This document shows positions 25,291 through 37,819 of a stretch of 64,000 nucleotides of DNA, in pieces (positions within the stretch are counted from its first letter, which is position 1; every line of letters starts with the position of its first letter). Source of the stretch: Colletes latitarsis (Eukaryota; Arthropoda; Insecta; Hymenoptera; Colletidae). Below the pieces are notes generated by a model, which was given only the letters and a program-made list of their open reading frames with translations, did no database searches and was not told the origin of the DNA. Where the stretch lies: NCBI RefSeq assembly GCF_051014445.1, contig NC_135143.1, positions 3,472,001 to 3,536,000 on the forward strand, given 5' to 3'. The position numbers were made by a program, and so were the translations under genes.

Positions 25291-26110
25291 CCCTTCTCGG
25301 ATTAAAACCCGCCGTGCAAGGGTGCACAGAGGGGCGCAGAAAGGTAAAACGGCAGAAATCGAAACTTCTCTTCTGTCGAGCGAACCACCCTCTCGAACTA
25401 CTGTCGCGACACCGATATAAATCGCCGGTGAGTACAAGCTGGGCATTTTTCCGTATGGTGGCGAGAGCCTTCGTGGCCTGGAGAGAGCTCTCGAAGTAAA
25501 CACACGCCACGGGCATCGTTCAGGCGGATCGTTTCTCCTGCAAGCTGCGTCCTACCGATAAATCTGCCGCTCCGTACACGCGTAATCGCGCTCGTTTTGT
25601 TACGTGCCGTGTACGCGGCCACGCAAAGTAGCGACAAATCGGCCGAGCTTCGCGGCCGATACGATTAACGAGTCGTATTACAGAGTCTCGGAAAGCACTT
25701 AACGGGGGAACTATTTAACTCGTCGACACGGAAAGAGCGAAAGGTAATCCGCGATTCGATGCATCTGCTCATATATTCGCGAGAAGTGCCGCGAGAAAGA
25801 TAGATTCATGCTGCTCCACCGGATGATTGAAAGCAATTTTTGGTACGGAAATTGAATGTGCCCCTCCCCCCCTCTCTCTCTCTCTTTCTCTCTCTGGTTT
25901 CTTTTTTTTATTGTTTTCAGCCCTCTCTCCGCCCCAGAGCGAGACGGGTTTTCGATACCTCGAATCGTTCGAATTTTAATTCGGATATTCCGCTATTTTT
26001 TCCTCTCGTCGTCGCGGTCACTGACCGTGGTCACGCTACCGTTCTCCTACCATCAAGATGTGATTTTTATTACCGTGAATGTTGAATTAAACGGTAATTA
26101 GGATTTCTTC
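25291..26110. other. GC-rich, CpG-rich island with CT microsatellite
   Basis: A long CpG-rich island. It includes a pyrimidine-rich CT tract at 25862-25896 and a CGATATAAATCG motif near 25412 that could act as a TATA element. Openings on both strands overlap and look like chance. Candidate regulatory island; no exon was recognised. Confidence 0.35.
25862..25896. repeat. CT-rich microsatellite
   Basis: CCCTCCCCCCC followed by repeated CT units, imperfect. Confidence 0.85.
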
Positions 26111-26495
26111 TTTTCCGAAAATGTTCGATAACATTCCTCGCGCTGAGCACAGCAGTAATAACGAATTTCAAATTTTGGTGTTTATTCCTCACGATTTATG
26201 ATGACATTCTAGAAACTTTTATAAGATTAACAATATAAAAATGTTTTCTATTGTACAACAATATGACAATATTATCATTGAAAATGTACTAAGAAGTTGA
26301 TATATTCTCAGGAGTGGACAAAGAGGTTGAATTTGCAGAGAATATTTGAAAGTATATTTCTGAGCCTTCGTTTACACAATTTGAAACACATTTATAATTT
26401 ATTTACTAATATTTTTATATCATAGTAGCCTAATTAATCAAATTCGCAATATTTGTTCATACTAGTGCATATTCAGAAGTGTTTATAAAGTGCAA
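26111..26495. other. AT-rich spacer
   Basis: AT-rich DNA leading into the foldback element. No features seen. Confidence 0.4.
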
Positions 26496-26499
26496 TATA

Positions 26500-26826
26500 C
26501 AGAGTGTTCGGCCACCCTTAGAAACAATTTTAGTGGTAGATTCTACGGGCCAAAATAAGACAAAAATTAAGAATACCAATTTGTTAATTGGGGCTTCGTT
26601 AAAAAGTTATTAACATTTAAAGTTCCGCTTGTAGAACTGCAATTTGCGAACAGCTGCCTGCCTCAACCTACCAAGTTCGCAAATTGCAGTTCTACAAGCG
26701 GAACTTTAAATGTTAATAACTTTTTAACGACGCCCCAATTAACAAATTGGTATTCTTGATTTTCGTCTTATTTTGGCCCGTAGAATCTCTCATTAAAATT
26801 TTTTCCAGAAGTGGCAGAACACTCTG
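26500..26826. mobile_element. CAGGGTGTTCGGCC-family foldback, near-perfect palindrome
   Basis: Ends are CAGAGTGTTCGGCC and the inverse, flanked by TA at 26498-26499 and 26827-26828. The whole 327 bp is one inverted repeat: about 150 bp per arm, with the innermost stretch GTTCGCAAATTGCAGTTC perfectly paired across a loop of about 23 bp (AGCTGCCTGCCTCAACC...). Arms correspond to the terminal repeats of the long copies plus about 35 bp. A transcript would fold into a long hairpin. Confidence 0.92.
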
Positions 26827-26921
26827 TATACTTCAAAATGTTTTTTAATTTTTGATTATTTGTTAATAAATCCATAAAATTATATATATAAAAACATACG
26901 TTAGAAAAGAATATATAGTAT

Positions 26922-27150
26922 GGTCTCATACGACCAACCGTACTATTTCGCTAATAACTCGTCAACTAAATTAAAATAATATTTGCTGCAATAAATAGTC
27001 TTCTTTTCCAACCTTGGTTATATGTTTCTAATTTCTCTTAAACTGTCAAAACTGAATTAATTTAAGTCTGGAGTCGGTTGAAGATCCCATATTTGCATAT
27101 TTAACAAATTGTATGTTGACTTGAACAAGCAAAATTCTGAAATGTACTTT
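26922..27150. repeat. Dispersed repeat, copy 1 (partner 63641-63895)
   Basis: Shared landmarks with 63641-63895 in the same order: a short palindromic start (GGTCTCATACGACC here), TTCGCTAATAACTC, TCTTCTTTTCC, CGGTTGAAGATC, AATTGTATG and TTGAACAAGCAAAATT. Identity is about 70% by eye. Probably an old miniature element; its class is unclear. Confidence 0.75.
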
Positions 27151-29590
27151 GAGAGGATAATTGAAGTAAATTTTTAATTACCTATTTTATGAAACGCTTA
27201 AGGATTTGCATGTATTTTACTTTCATAATGTTCTGCATACATTTAACCAACGCATAAACTAATAGATCAAACGATTTGCATATATTTTACTGATTGTTTT
27301 CTGAATTGCGTGTAATATTATTTTTGTTAATAAATGTCGTTGATTAATCCAGAGTAAAACTCTTTTCTGATTTTTTTAGTATAATTTGAACTATTTAAAA
27401 AAATTGTATTTATTTTTTAAAAATTTGTATTCAATTTAAATATTTACATATACGGTAAATATTCTATAATCAAAACTTTCATGAGTTGTTTATTAAAATA
27501 ATGCATAAAGGTTATCATGAATGAAATTAACGAACTCATATGCGATGTCTACAAAATTAAAAATTATAGAATAATGAATTCTTGGCATTGAATATTACTA
27601 GTCTTCCAGGTAAAATAATCGCATTACTATCCTTTATTACTTTCGACAGAAACATAATAACAAATAATGTTGTTAATAAAATTCACGTGGATGATAACAG
27701 GTTTAAAAAATGAAGCAAAGAAGCAGTAAAATTGAAAAACGCTGTAATCTCAAGCTTTTTTCACCGTGTTATAAATCTTTCAGCAAAAAATTCATAAAGA
27801 AACGCTGAAATATTTTTACTGCTCCAGGTTGGAAGACTCCCTTAATAAGAATAAAATATTACAAGTATTTTTCTTACTCCGCGACGTGATATGCTGGTTT
27901 TTCTCTGAGATTTCGTGGACCCTGGTTCGAGGAACGTTAATTTAAGGTTCAAGATTGCATGACATGGACGTCAAGAAAGAGTGGAATGCAGTGGATACAA
28001 AAGTTTACATTTTCTTCATAATATATCACCATGACGAATAGCATTCCTCATGGAAATCTGGAATTGTAATGAAATTGTTATTGCGTGCGTGTATTATCTC
28101 TTTTAAAATCGCGCTGTACTCGACTGTTCCGTCTTCTTAGATGCGTCTCTTATCGCAAATGGAATTTCTCTTCGTCAATAGAACCTGTTACCATTCCCAA
28201 AGAAGCGGTTTGTCCATGCTCAGAAAAACGAAACTTACTTGCTAGCAAACGTTTTAACCCGTGTTTGCTCTACAATCGAACGACGGACGGTCGTCGAAGG
28301 GCTACAGAATGTTTAACGTTGACTCGAAATATCGCCAGCGATCCAAACATTCCGGAAGTGCTTTCTACGGATGTTTGCGTGAAGCCGCGTGTATTGGAAA
28401 CATTGCGTTTCAGTTCCTCTACCGAACTCTTGTCCCTTGTTACAATTTCATGGCTCACAGTTCCAGCCAAATGAATCATTTTTCATCGAAAAACAATAAA
28501 ATTTAATAGTAACACGTAATTTAATTTTAAATTGAATGAAAATGTATTTCATTTTATTTATTCCATTTTAGATAAACGAACGAGTTGAAAGGTGTTTGTT
28601 ATTTGGTTGTAAGTAACGAATGAAAATTATTATAATTCGAATGAAACAAATTCTTATTTGTTGATGAAGGCTAGGAGTTAATGGCTATAATTTAGTCTTA
28701 AATGAGATAAAAATCAATTCCATTTTATTCACTTCATATTTGATGTACGATTGTGCGAACAGATGTTCGATATATGGTCTTAAGGAACAGTTAAAAATTG
28801 CCATAGTTCAAATTGGTTTCGTATCAAATCGTGAGGACTATCAGAAATCATATATTTTGATGGCAAACGGTTTTCCCGACGACAGTTTCAGTATATGAAA
28901 CAATTATCGGACGAGCGCATGAGAATGAAACGTAAGAAATTACGACCACAACGGCAACGAAAGCGGAGAAAGTACCTTTATAGACAGTTATTATCGTACA
29001 CGACGAGAATTGCAAATACAATTTCACGTTTTTACTGAGAATGCGGAAATTTCAGAATAAATAATTTCCACGTCGATTGCGACGTCGAGATTAATGTCGT
29101 CCAAACAGTACGCGGTCAACCAACGATTAATCGAATATTGCGTGTACTTTTACCAACGAAATTACCGCTCCAACTGTCGACTTGCTTTTATTATTTGTAT
29201 GCTGTTTTAATATCGCGGTTTAACACGGGAAGACTGCGTTGTTTTTCACCAATAAACGCATCGGCAAGTATCGTTTATTAAAATCCCGTTTGTCTTGCAT
29301 CTGCGCGTTTAAAATTAATATAAAATGCAAATACAAAGAGTGCAACCAATCTATTACATTCGCACGAATTGGATGCAATTATATAAATATTTGATACACA
29401 ATGTGTCGGTTGAAATTTCAATACGCGACTAATCGCATGACGATGTATAGTCTAAATGTTCTGTTTTGTAGATTATTGCGATTAGAATTTCTTGATATAG
29501 ACAGATATATTTATTATGCAATTCACAAAAAATTCATAATAATCTTTTACACAAGTGGTCGATATTTTTTCGAATAGAGGATATATTTTA
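27151..29590. other. AT-rich stretch with weak GC-rich patches
   Basis: No gene is recognised. A 129-codon plus-strand opening at 28085-28474 begins with GTG, resembles nothing I know and lies in a GC-richer patch. A second patch at about 28880-29330 contains CGACG-rich sequence and may be a regulatory island. The remainder is AT-rich. Confidence 0.35.
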
Positions 29591-29599
29591 AAGTTTCAT

Positions 29600-29819
29600 T
29601 TTTTAGTTGTTTTAGTAATTTCTTTACAAAAAAAAATATAAGTTTCTTAATTTCGACATTTTGCATACATATTTATGTTTTACGGATGTTCACAATTTTT
29701 TCAAGTGAATATAATCAAAACTGACTGAATTATATACCATTAAACAAAGTTCAATTTTTTTTTGTAAAAACAATCCCTAAAAAGACCAAAAAAGTGAAAC
29801 TCTAGACTAGAATACCCTC
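29600..29819. mobile_element. Rearranged fragment related to the 1951-2834 TTAA element
   Basis: Two parts match the right part of the 1951-2834 element. ATAAGTTTCTTAATTTCGAC to about 29735 is inverted relative to it. AACAATCCCTAAAAAGACC to CTAGAATACCCTC is direct and ends at TTAA (29820-29823). The joined inverted and direct pieces show a rearranged or foldback derivative. Confidence 0.6.
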
Positions 29820-29939
29820 TTAACATTAGATTTACAGATATTGTATATCTATTGCTATTGAAACTCGTTATACTAACAAATAAATTAAAGTGAATTTTAT
29901 TATTTCATGCTATTAGAGTGGGGAGGGGGGTCAGAAAAA

Positions 29940-30575
29940 CATGACAACTTGTAACATAGATTTAGTGTAACGTACCGTTATCGAAGAAAAAAAATAACAT
30001 ATTAAAAAAACAATTTTTCTCTTTATTTTTATCAAATAGACATTACTTTTCTCATATTTATATTTCGTTTCGAAAAGGGGGATGAATTTATACCCCAATT
30101 TTTTTATAGGGGCTATTTTTGAGCATGACAAATGATGAGCGAAAGAGGGTAGTCAAACTCAGATAAATTTCGAAAATAAAAATTACTTTTTTCATATTTA
30201 TATCCCGTTTCGAGGAAAGGAATATCGAAATTTATGATACAATTTTTTCACAGGGTGTAGTTTTGAACACGTAAAAAATGATAAAGGTTAGAGGATAGTC
30301 AAGGTGAAATATATGTATTTTGAGAATATAGATTACTTCATTCATATTTATATTTCGTTTCAAAGATGAGAATGTCGGAATTTGTGACATAATTTTTAAG
30401 CGATAAGGGGAAGGGGGTAATCAGAATCAAACAAATTTTGAAAATACAAATTAATGTTTTCATATATTTTATTTCGTTTGAAAGAGGATGGTGTCGAAAC
30501 TTGTAACACAATCTTTTCACAGAGAGTATTTTTGAACAAGCGATAAAGGGAAGGTCGAAGTCGGACAAATTTCGC
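29940..30575. repeat. Tandem array of about 140-150 bp AT-rich monomers
   Basis: About four diverged monomers begin near 30042, 30180, 30331 and 30455, each with a CATATTTATAT(T/C)(T/C)CGTTT start, then a GACA(C)AATTTTTT region and a GAACA...AATGATAAAGG-like end. The block opening ATAGATTTAGTGTAACGT matches 24628, so this array and the 24.6 kb block are the same family. Confidence 0.8.
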
Positions 30576-30589
30576 GTCATGTTTGTGAA

Positions 30590-31330
30590 CGTTCACCGAG
30601 GGTTAGAATTTACGATTAGTTTGGAAACGGTAATCGAACCAAAACCGATTGTTTCCGGGCGGCAGATTCTCCAAGAGACGTTTTTAATTGTCTGTGTTGG
30701 GCGATCGGAACAACAGGGCAGGATTTTCGAGTATCTCCGAAAGTCTACCCCCGCATGACGTCCATTACGTTAATTCGCGGCGGCTGTACGCGCCACTCTC
30801 GAATCAATTCGAGGCTGCCACGTGAGAGGGACGTTCTAATTTATCAGCGCGCAGTTTATTTGCACGACGAGCCCCGGCACACTTGTTCAGAGAAAATGGG
30901 AAGAGCAACCGGGCGCAAAATTTGCACGGATACACAAACAGATGAATATCGGGACACGTCTGCGCAGCCTGATTCATAATACGATACGTATCGGACAGAG
31001 AAGAGGGGTGGAAGGGGTTTTGGGCAATCTCGTTCCCATCGCGGACACGCAGTTTGTATTTTCATTTGTCCGGTATAAACAGATCGAATCGTGTGGAGGG
31101 TAAATTATATCGAAAACGACGCGACGTCTGTACCACCCTCGCAGTATTCGGTACTCGTTCAGGGACGACGCCAGACGTCTTTGAATTTTCGATGCGACCC
31201 GTCACACGACAAATCGATCGCCTTTATACCTGGAGATCAGGAATTTTGACGATATTAAAATATCGTGTAATTTGGTATGCAATTAAACGAAATTCGTGTC
31301 CAACTTTTTTCAACCCCTTGAACTCGTAAA
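30590..31330. other. GC-rich, CpG-rich island
   Basis: Long CpG-rich stretch including a CACGTG E-box core near 30819. Openings on both strands are short and unrecognised. Candidate regulatory island. Confidence 0.35.
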
Positions 31331-31421
31331 CTGTTCTTCGATCATCTACAACTTGAATAAACATTTCTACAAAATAAGTAGTAAAAACTCAAAGTAAATA
31401 TATATTTCTTTAAATTTTATA

Positions 31422-31774
31422 TAGAGTGTTCGGCCAACCCGGGGAAAAATTTTAATGAGAGATTCTAGGAGCCAAAATAAGACTAAAATCAAGAATACCA
31501 ATTTGTTGATAGAGACTTCGTTAAGAAGTTATTAACGTTTAAAGTTCCGCCCGTGCTGAATTTTTTTCTCGAAAATGCGCGGGATTTCGGGAGTATGTCT
31601 ATTCACCAAAAATGATTGCAATTGACCCCCGCAACCGAAAATAATTTTTTCATGAATAATTTGATATTTATTAATTTAATTTATTAATAACTTTTTAACG
31701 AAGCCTCATTCAAGAAATTGATATTCTTGATTTTCGTATTATTTTGGCCTCTAGAATCGCCCATTAAAATTCTT
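31422..31774. mobile_element. CAGGGTGTTCGGCC-family element, shortened copy
   Basis: Starts TAGAGTGTTCGGCC (first base changed), carries the left terminal region, one internal module and the right-hand AATAACTTTTTAACGAAGCC region, then loses similarity just after GCCCATTAAAATT. The right terminus is missing or replaced. Confidence 0.82.
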
Positions 31775-32595
31775 TGTGTCTCCTTAGGGGAGATCTCCGA
31801 ATTTTTTGCTAGCTTTAACCATTTTGACGTGAATTTTTTCTATTCGCTGGTTGGTTATTTTGCAATTAGGAATCAATAATACTATACTAGGGATAGCTAC
31901 ATATCGATTTAGAAAGTTGTTTAATGATTTTGGAAATTGGAACATACGTATCCCATCAGCTTTTTTCAATGTGACGTTGAGACATATGTGTTAATTGTAT
32001 ATATATTCATTAAATTTGAAAATACAATATGTCCTGGCAATTTTTATACCTGGCACATATGAATCCCGGTAAAGATAAAGATTAGTAAATGCTCTCGATT
32101 TTCTATCAGTGGCTTGTGTATTATATATACATATTATTATACAAACTTACAATATAAAAGTATTAGAATAATTTGTGGTATTTTGCGTAACACATCTTGC
32201 AAAGAAAAATTTAACAACTACTACAAATTGTTCTTGTTTTTGTTTTGAAAACTAAAGCTTGTTTAGCAAAGGGCTAATATGAGCGACGACCGTCAGAAAT
32301 CGCTCACGTCATTGAGTACAAGAACAGTTTGTGAGAGGTCGATGCGACGTATGGTCACTTCTAGTATGTTTCTACATTGGTTTGACACTAGATTTACGGA
32401 TACTCTTTGTTTTATTTCTATTAAAACTCATATTGACAGGTATATTAAAATGCGTTGTTTTTTTTAATATTGGAAATAAGTGTTAATTATTCTGTAGATC
32501 GTTGATAATATGTAAAGATAGATTGATTTAAACTACTTTGTTTGTGTCATCATAGGAGGTATGGAAGTGTTACATTATAACGTAATTGTTAGCTT
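31775..32595. other. AT-rich stretch with possible TTAA-element end
   Basis: No gene is seen. GACACTAGATTTACGGATAC near 32386 resembles ends found in TTAA elements (compare AACATTAGATTTACAG at 29822), but no partner end was located. Confidence 0.3.
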
Positions 32596-32599
32596 AAAG

Positions 32600-32811
32600 A
32601 AAAGAATTTTTGTTTTAAGCACGAACTAAATTTGTTTATTAAACTTAAAGGTATAACGAAATATATAATTGCACAAAAATGCGACCCACAGAAACAAATA
32701 ACAATATACATTTTTAACTTAAAAGACTATATTTCAATTTAGACGCATATTTAGCGCCATCTTTAGGGGCCCAAAGTAAAGTGATAACATGGCGGCTGAT
32801 TTGAAAATTGG
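32600..32811. repeat. Dispersed repeat, copy 1 (partner 37820-37998)
   Basis: Shares GAACTAAA(C/T)TTGTTTATTAAACTTAAAGG, then TAGCGCCATCTTT, CCAAAG(T/C)AAAGTGA(T/C)AACATG and GGCTGATT with the second copy, same order and orientation. Probably a miniature element; ends not defined. Confidence 0.8.
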
Positions 32812-33455
32812 AATAATAATAAGAAGATGAAATCATTTTTATACTATAAAATAAGGAATATCTCTAACAAATAAGGTTATGCAACCTACATATATTGAAA
32901 TAAAGAAATAAAGAAATCGAAACGTTGATTCAATGATCTGATTAAAATTTATAATTCCTTACGTTCTGGATAGTTTAATAAATTGGTATATTTTTATACA
33001 CGATTCAAATTCCTAATATATTCTGTGTAGTCTAATAAATCACTTATATGTTAACACATATTCACAGTTTTGATTACCATTATTTAAAATACTCGCACTA
33101 AATGAACCCCAGTACTTATAAACTGTTAAATAATGTCATTGGAAATGCTGTAGGATAACAAATACAAATTATTGAGTATTTTTATTTTTCACACTATAAT
33201 TTGAAATATATTGAGGATCTAAACATGAAAAACAGGTGTGGCAGTCAATTATTTAAATTGATTTTTTACCTGTTTTATCAGCTTACAGTGAAAGGGATCT
33301 AAATTATGTGAAACTACATATTTGTCCTTAGAAGCAAGAAAAATTCCATAGGTTCCAGGCTAATGGGCAGAAAATTCTGCAATAACGTCGCCAGGTTTAA
33401 AAAATATTTAAGATAGTTTGAAACTAAGCTGTGGATTATATTAGGGTTAGTAGAT
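32812..33455. other. AT-rich spacer
   Basis: AT-rich, no recognised features. Confidence 0.4.
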
Positions 33456-34180
33456 AGTTTAGGACTAAATGGATCGTCGACCGCCAGTATTCGCGCATTC
33501 TTCGGCAAGCAACGAACCTTGTCTCGCGCCACGACGCCATTCACGGTCCTGGAAAACGTTGAACCGAACTCGACGAACTAGAAGCGATCGACCCAATGCA
33601 ACTCAATGGACAGAGTCGCTTTGATCTCCGTAAAAGATCGATAAGACGTTCGTAGAGAACCGCAAAAACGGAATATCTCGAATGACCTGTCCTCCTGGCC
33701 ATCCACCCCTCGACGTTGCATTCGCAACAAGAAGTTTCGTGAGCAGAACGCAAATTCGTGCGCGCGTTGGATACAAAAAATCCTCGAGTCCCTACAAAAG
33801 CTTTCACGGGTCTATGAACATGTTTCGCGAGCGCGTACTTTATGCTAGAAACGTTCCGCGAGACGGCAATCGAATCCACGCTACCGGAACTTGTTCCTTT
33901 CTCGATCGGGAAAGAATAGCCGGGGTCTGCACAGAGAGCAAAGGCAACAAAGAAAGAACGAAATACCGCCATGGTTGCGAAACGCGCTCGAAACGATCGA
34001 CGAATTCGAAAACTGGACTAGAGAAGGAACATTTCGATTTTACAAAACGATTATGTACAATGAACAAAATTTTAATCGATCGAGACATTGTTTTATTGAA
34101 CCAAAAAGAACGTTCAGTTTACGTTATTCAATTTAAAAATTTGTCTTTATTCGATTTTTTTAAATGGAGAACTTAAATTT
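33456..34180. other. GC-rich island with long overlapping openings on both strands
   Basis: The island holds a 143-codon minus-strand frame (33972-33541) and a 164-codon plus-strand frame (33682-34176). I recognise neither. The minus frame starts in a strong CAACCATGG context, has a hydrophobic N-terminus (MAVFRSFFVAFALC) and contains TTTGCTCTCTGTGCAG, which also looks like a splice acceptor near 33922. A host exon or a short secreted protein is possible. Because both strands are open in a stop-poor, CpG-rich island, chance is equally likely, so no CDS is called. Confidence 0.3.
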
Positions 34181-35570
34181 TATTTATTATTTATTTTTAG
34201 TGCAGATAAATGTGTCAAATTCTGATGAAATATGTAATATATTCGTGCATATATCATACATAAGTAAAATATACCAAAAGATACATTTTTAAACTCCCTT
34301 GAAGGAATAAATTTCAGTTTATCTAGCTTTGTTTTTTATAAATAAAACATCCGTAGATATTAAACTATGGTCAGTATTATCAAGAAATATTTACCCTTAT
34401 TTTTCTGTATTCAGAATATTCTTGTATAGCCTTCTTGAGTCAGAGACCTAGGGATTTGAGCCTCTAGTTTGAAATCAGTCAAAATATTATAAACTCAAGT
34501 TTCAGATGACTTATTACAATCAAAGACTTAAATACCAGTGTGGTTTATATAATATACATATTATACATGATGAAACTAGCTTGAAAGTAATGTAACGGCT
34601 CGAATCCATATTTTGCTCATCAGAATGACCACGTTTTTCGAATAACTTCTAAACAAATCTCTGGTATTCTATTTACTAATTTTTTTTAAGAGACAGTTTC
34701 TAACGAAATATTCGGCAAGAAAACAAATATGGCTATGTTGTTATTTTTTCAGATTTTTAAACATTGTTTGGTACAAAAGCAGTGCATTTCAAACAAATGC
34801 AAAAAAAAATACAAAAAAAAATGGTGAAAAACTATTTTTATTTGATACACTAATGTCTTCACTACAAGCATCCAAAAGCTGATTTTCATCCGTTTGCTAG
34901 TTCAGCCGCTATACCTTTCTTGAGAAAAAGATAGCACTCAACTTTACACGTGTGTAACTTCAACAATTTTAAGAATATTGAAACATTTTTAAAAACTGCA
35001 GCATATCTAAAGTTGAACATAATTTGAAAACTTACTTCAAACGGTGTCCGATTTCACGTGAAATGACTAAAATATTCTGTGTCTCACCCAAAACAACTCC
35101 TTGAACACACAAGACAAAACGATGACAAACATAGACGCAATAATTTTGTAAGCTCCTATTCAGTGAAAAACATTTCTTGTTTGAAGGAAGAAAAAATGAC
35201 AGAACTCGCATATAAACAATATTTGACAAAATAAAGTATATGTGAAAAATATGGTTATAAAAAGATATGTTAAATACCATGTTTTATTAGATCTTAGGTA
35301 TTAGGTTAAAATTCATAATTTAAAACGGAACATACCCAAGTGTCAATCGCTAATTTCAATGAAATTTGCCAGAGCGACTAAAAATATTCGATCCTTATTT
35401 ATCGTTCATGTTAAAGCGAAATCCGCTCTCAAAGTAGAGACAGTAAAACACGTATTCCAACATGTTGCAAACTAATAAAAATATTAGAAAAGTGTAAACG
35501 GATGAATTTTACATTTTTTATGACAAGTTTCAATGTGCAGCTGAATTAGTAAAAATTACATTTGTTTAAA
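34181..35570. other. AT-rich stretch, no features seen
   Basis: AT-rich, possibly containing decayed repeat DNA around 34600-35300, but no terminal repeats or reading frame were identified. Confidence 0.4.
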
Positions 35571-35575
35571 TTATA

Positions 35576-36515
35576 CAGGGTGTTCGGCTACACCTGGAAA
35601 CAATTTTAATGGGAGATTCTAGAGACCAAAACAAGACGAAAATCATGAATACTAATTTGTTGACGGAGCCTCCGTTAAAAAGTTATTAACGTTTAAAGTT
35701 CCGCCTATAATAATATTTTTTTCACGAAAATGCGCAGTATTTCGGGGGTATATCTATTCACTAAAAATGATTGTAATTAATCCCCGCAACCGAAAATAAT
35801 TTTTTTAAAAGAATTTGAAATTTTTTAATTTTTTCGAAAAATTTCACACCTCGAATTTTTTCCTCGAAAGTGGGTAGGATTTCAGGGGTATGTCTATTGA
35901 CCAAAAATGATTGTAATTGACCCCCATAACCGAAAATAATTTTTCCAGAACGATTTGAAATTTTTTTTTTTTTTTTAGGCACCTACCTACCCGCCTTTGT
36001 CAATTTTTCTTAAAAATTAGTTTTTGATTTCTAATAAATTTGTTCGACATTGTACAAAAATGTCGTCTAATACTTTTTTGTAGGTATCCACGAGCTCTAC
36101 TTCAGAAAAAATTTTCATTGAAATATATTCACTATTGTAGGAATTATGGCCGTTTGAAAATTGGACCTGCTTTAGGGGGTTTTTCTCACTTTACAGTGTT
36201 AAGGAACAACTTTTCGAATAGTTTTGGTACTTCTACATATTCTTCGCCAAAATACGCATAATTTACAGTTTTAAAAATTAAAATCCTCCAATCTGTTCAG
36301 GAGTTATGACATTTTAAAGATTCGCATGCAATTTCAGGGAAGTATTTCTGACCTCACATTAGATTTTCGGTAAAGAAATTTTTTCTCGGGGGTATGTCTG
36401 ATCACCAAAAATGCTTGTAATTGACCCCTACAACTATATATAATTTTTTTAGTATGATCTGAAATTTTTTAATTTAATTTTTTAATATTTTTCCCAGTAG
36501 TGGCCGAACACCCTG
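35576..36515. mobile_element. CAGGGTGTTCGGCC-family element, long copy
   Basis: Left end CAGGGTGTTCGGCTAC preceded by TA; right end GGCCGAACACCCTG at 36515. The right terminal arm is shortened: the AACGAAGCC-containing part is missing, leaving TTTTTCCCAG joined to AT-rich sequence. Internal modules and the central block are in the same orientation as in the copy at 47074. Confidence 0.87.
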
Positions 36516-37790
36516 TTCTAATATAAAACTCGAACTTACGGAACGAGTTAATACTAGAAACTATGATTGCTTCCCAACTTTTGAGGCGTATTCTATTATT
36601 TATAAACGTAATTCGACTTTTTAAAACAATTGCGTCTTTCTCGGAATTACCCTATACTCTGAAGGCTCATAGTTATTTATCGCGCGCAGTCAACCGAGCC
36701 ACCTATTGGCGCTGTTCCCAGTCAAAGAGTTAAGACTACAGTGAAAATCAGCGAGTCAGCCATTAAACGTGGAAATCATTTTCTTGGTATCCTCGGGATC
36801 GTCGTATAATCGCAAGGAACTCCAGAAATCTGGACGCTGTTTGTGTACGGTTACTATTCAACTGGGTTAGGCGCTTCTTTCCGAGTCTTTTAATTATTTT
36901 TTTTTTTTGTACCTAGCAGCCGTGGCCCCAATCCAAAGCGTCTCCCTGCGCGAGGCCATCGCGGCTAAATAACAAAATCCCCTCTAAACTGTAACATAGA
37001 TCACCCGTTGGAAGGATAAACGGCTAGATAAAAGCTGATGGAGAAGCGGGGAGTCGCAGAGGGTGGATGCACAGAGGTAGAAGGAAGAGATACAGACAGG
37101 ATTGACAGGCTGAAGAGAGAGCTGGAGTCTCTTTCATCTCCGGGGTAGCGGCAGTCCTCGCGACTGAATACGAAAACGTCATTTAATTCGTCGTTCGACG
37201 ATAGTCTCTCCCTGCCTACTGTCTGTCTCTCTTCTCTCTTCTCCTGCACCCTCCTTGCTCTCTCCGTCTTTGTCAATCGACGCTCGAAATCGACGCTCGT
37301 CCTTTGTTCTCGTTCTTCATTTTTTCTTTTTTTTTTTCTACGACCAATCACAGCACATTCGCGGGATATCGATCATACGGAACACGGAGATCACTGTCGG
37401 CCGACGAAACGAACAAAATTTTTCCCAATATTTCCTCTTCCGCGGCGAGTTCGCTTCAATTACAACTTGCTCGATGAATAGTACTTGTGAGAAAAAAGGA
37501 ACAAAATTGGTAGACACACAGGAACAACGAAGGAAAATTTGAAGGGTGGAGAGAAAAGTGGCAATGCCCGGATTCGGCGATGGAGTTCATCGTGCCATTT
37601 TTCGAATTGTTTAGCATCATTCGGTGGCTTCCGGGTCATGTGAGCCGTCGAGTCGAGGATTTTATAAACGCTAAGTCTCAGGTTTTTAACCTGGATTGGA
37701 AGTTAAATAATGGAATGGATACGTAAAAAGAGATTATCTTAAAAAGCGATATCTTTTTAAGAAAATAGGTTCATCAAAAATTACTTTTTT
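36516..37790. other. GC-rich stretch with pyrimidine-rich tract
   Basis: From about 36690 GC and CpG rise. ATTGGCGCTGTTCCC... then AAAGAGTTAA at 36712-36732 resembles, inverted, the 23-258 element end. A CT-rich tract at 37200-37270 makes the minus-strand opening at 37001-37351 rich in charged residues and unlikely to be coding. No recognised gene. Confidence 0.3.
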
Positions 37791-37819
37791 TTTGTGTTAA
37801 GGAAACGATACTTTATATT

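Noticed and set aside
28085..28474. 129-codon plus-strand opening
   Set aside because: Begins with GTG, matches nothing known and sits in a stop-poor patch with a long opening on the other strand.
37001..37351. 116-codon charged minus-strand opening
   Set aside because: Composition comes from a CT-rich low-complexity tract.
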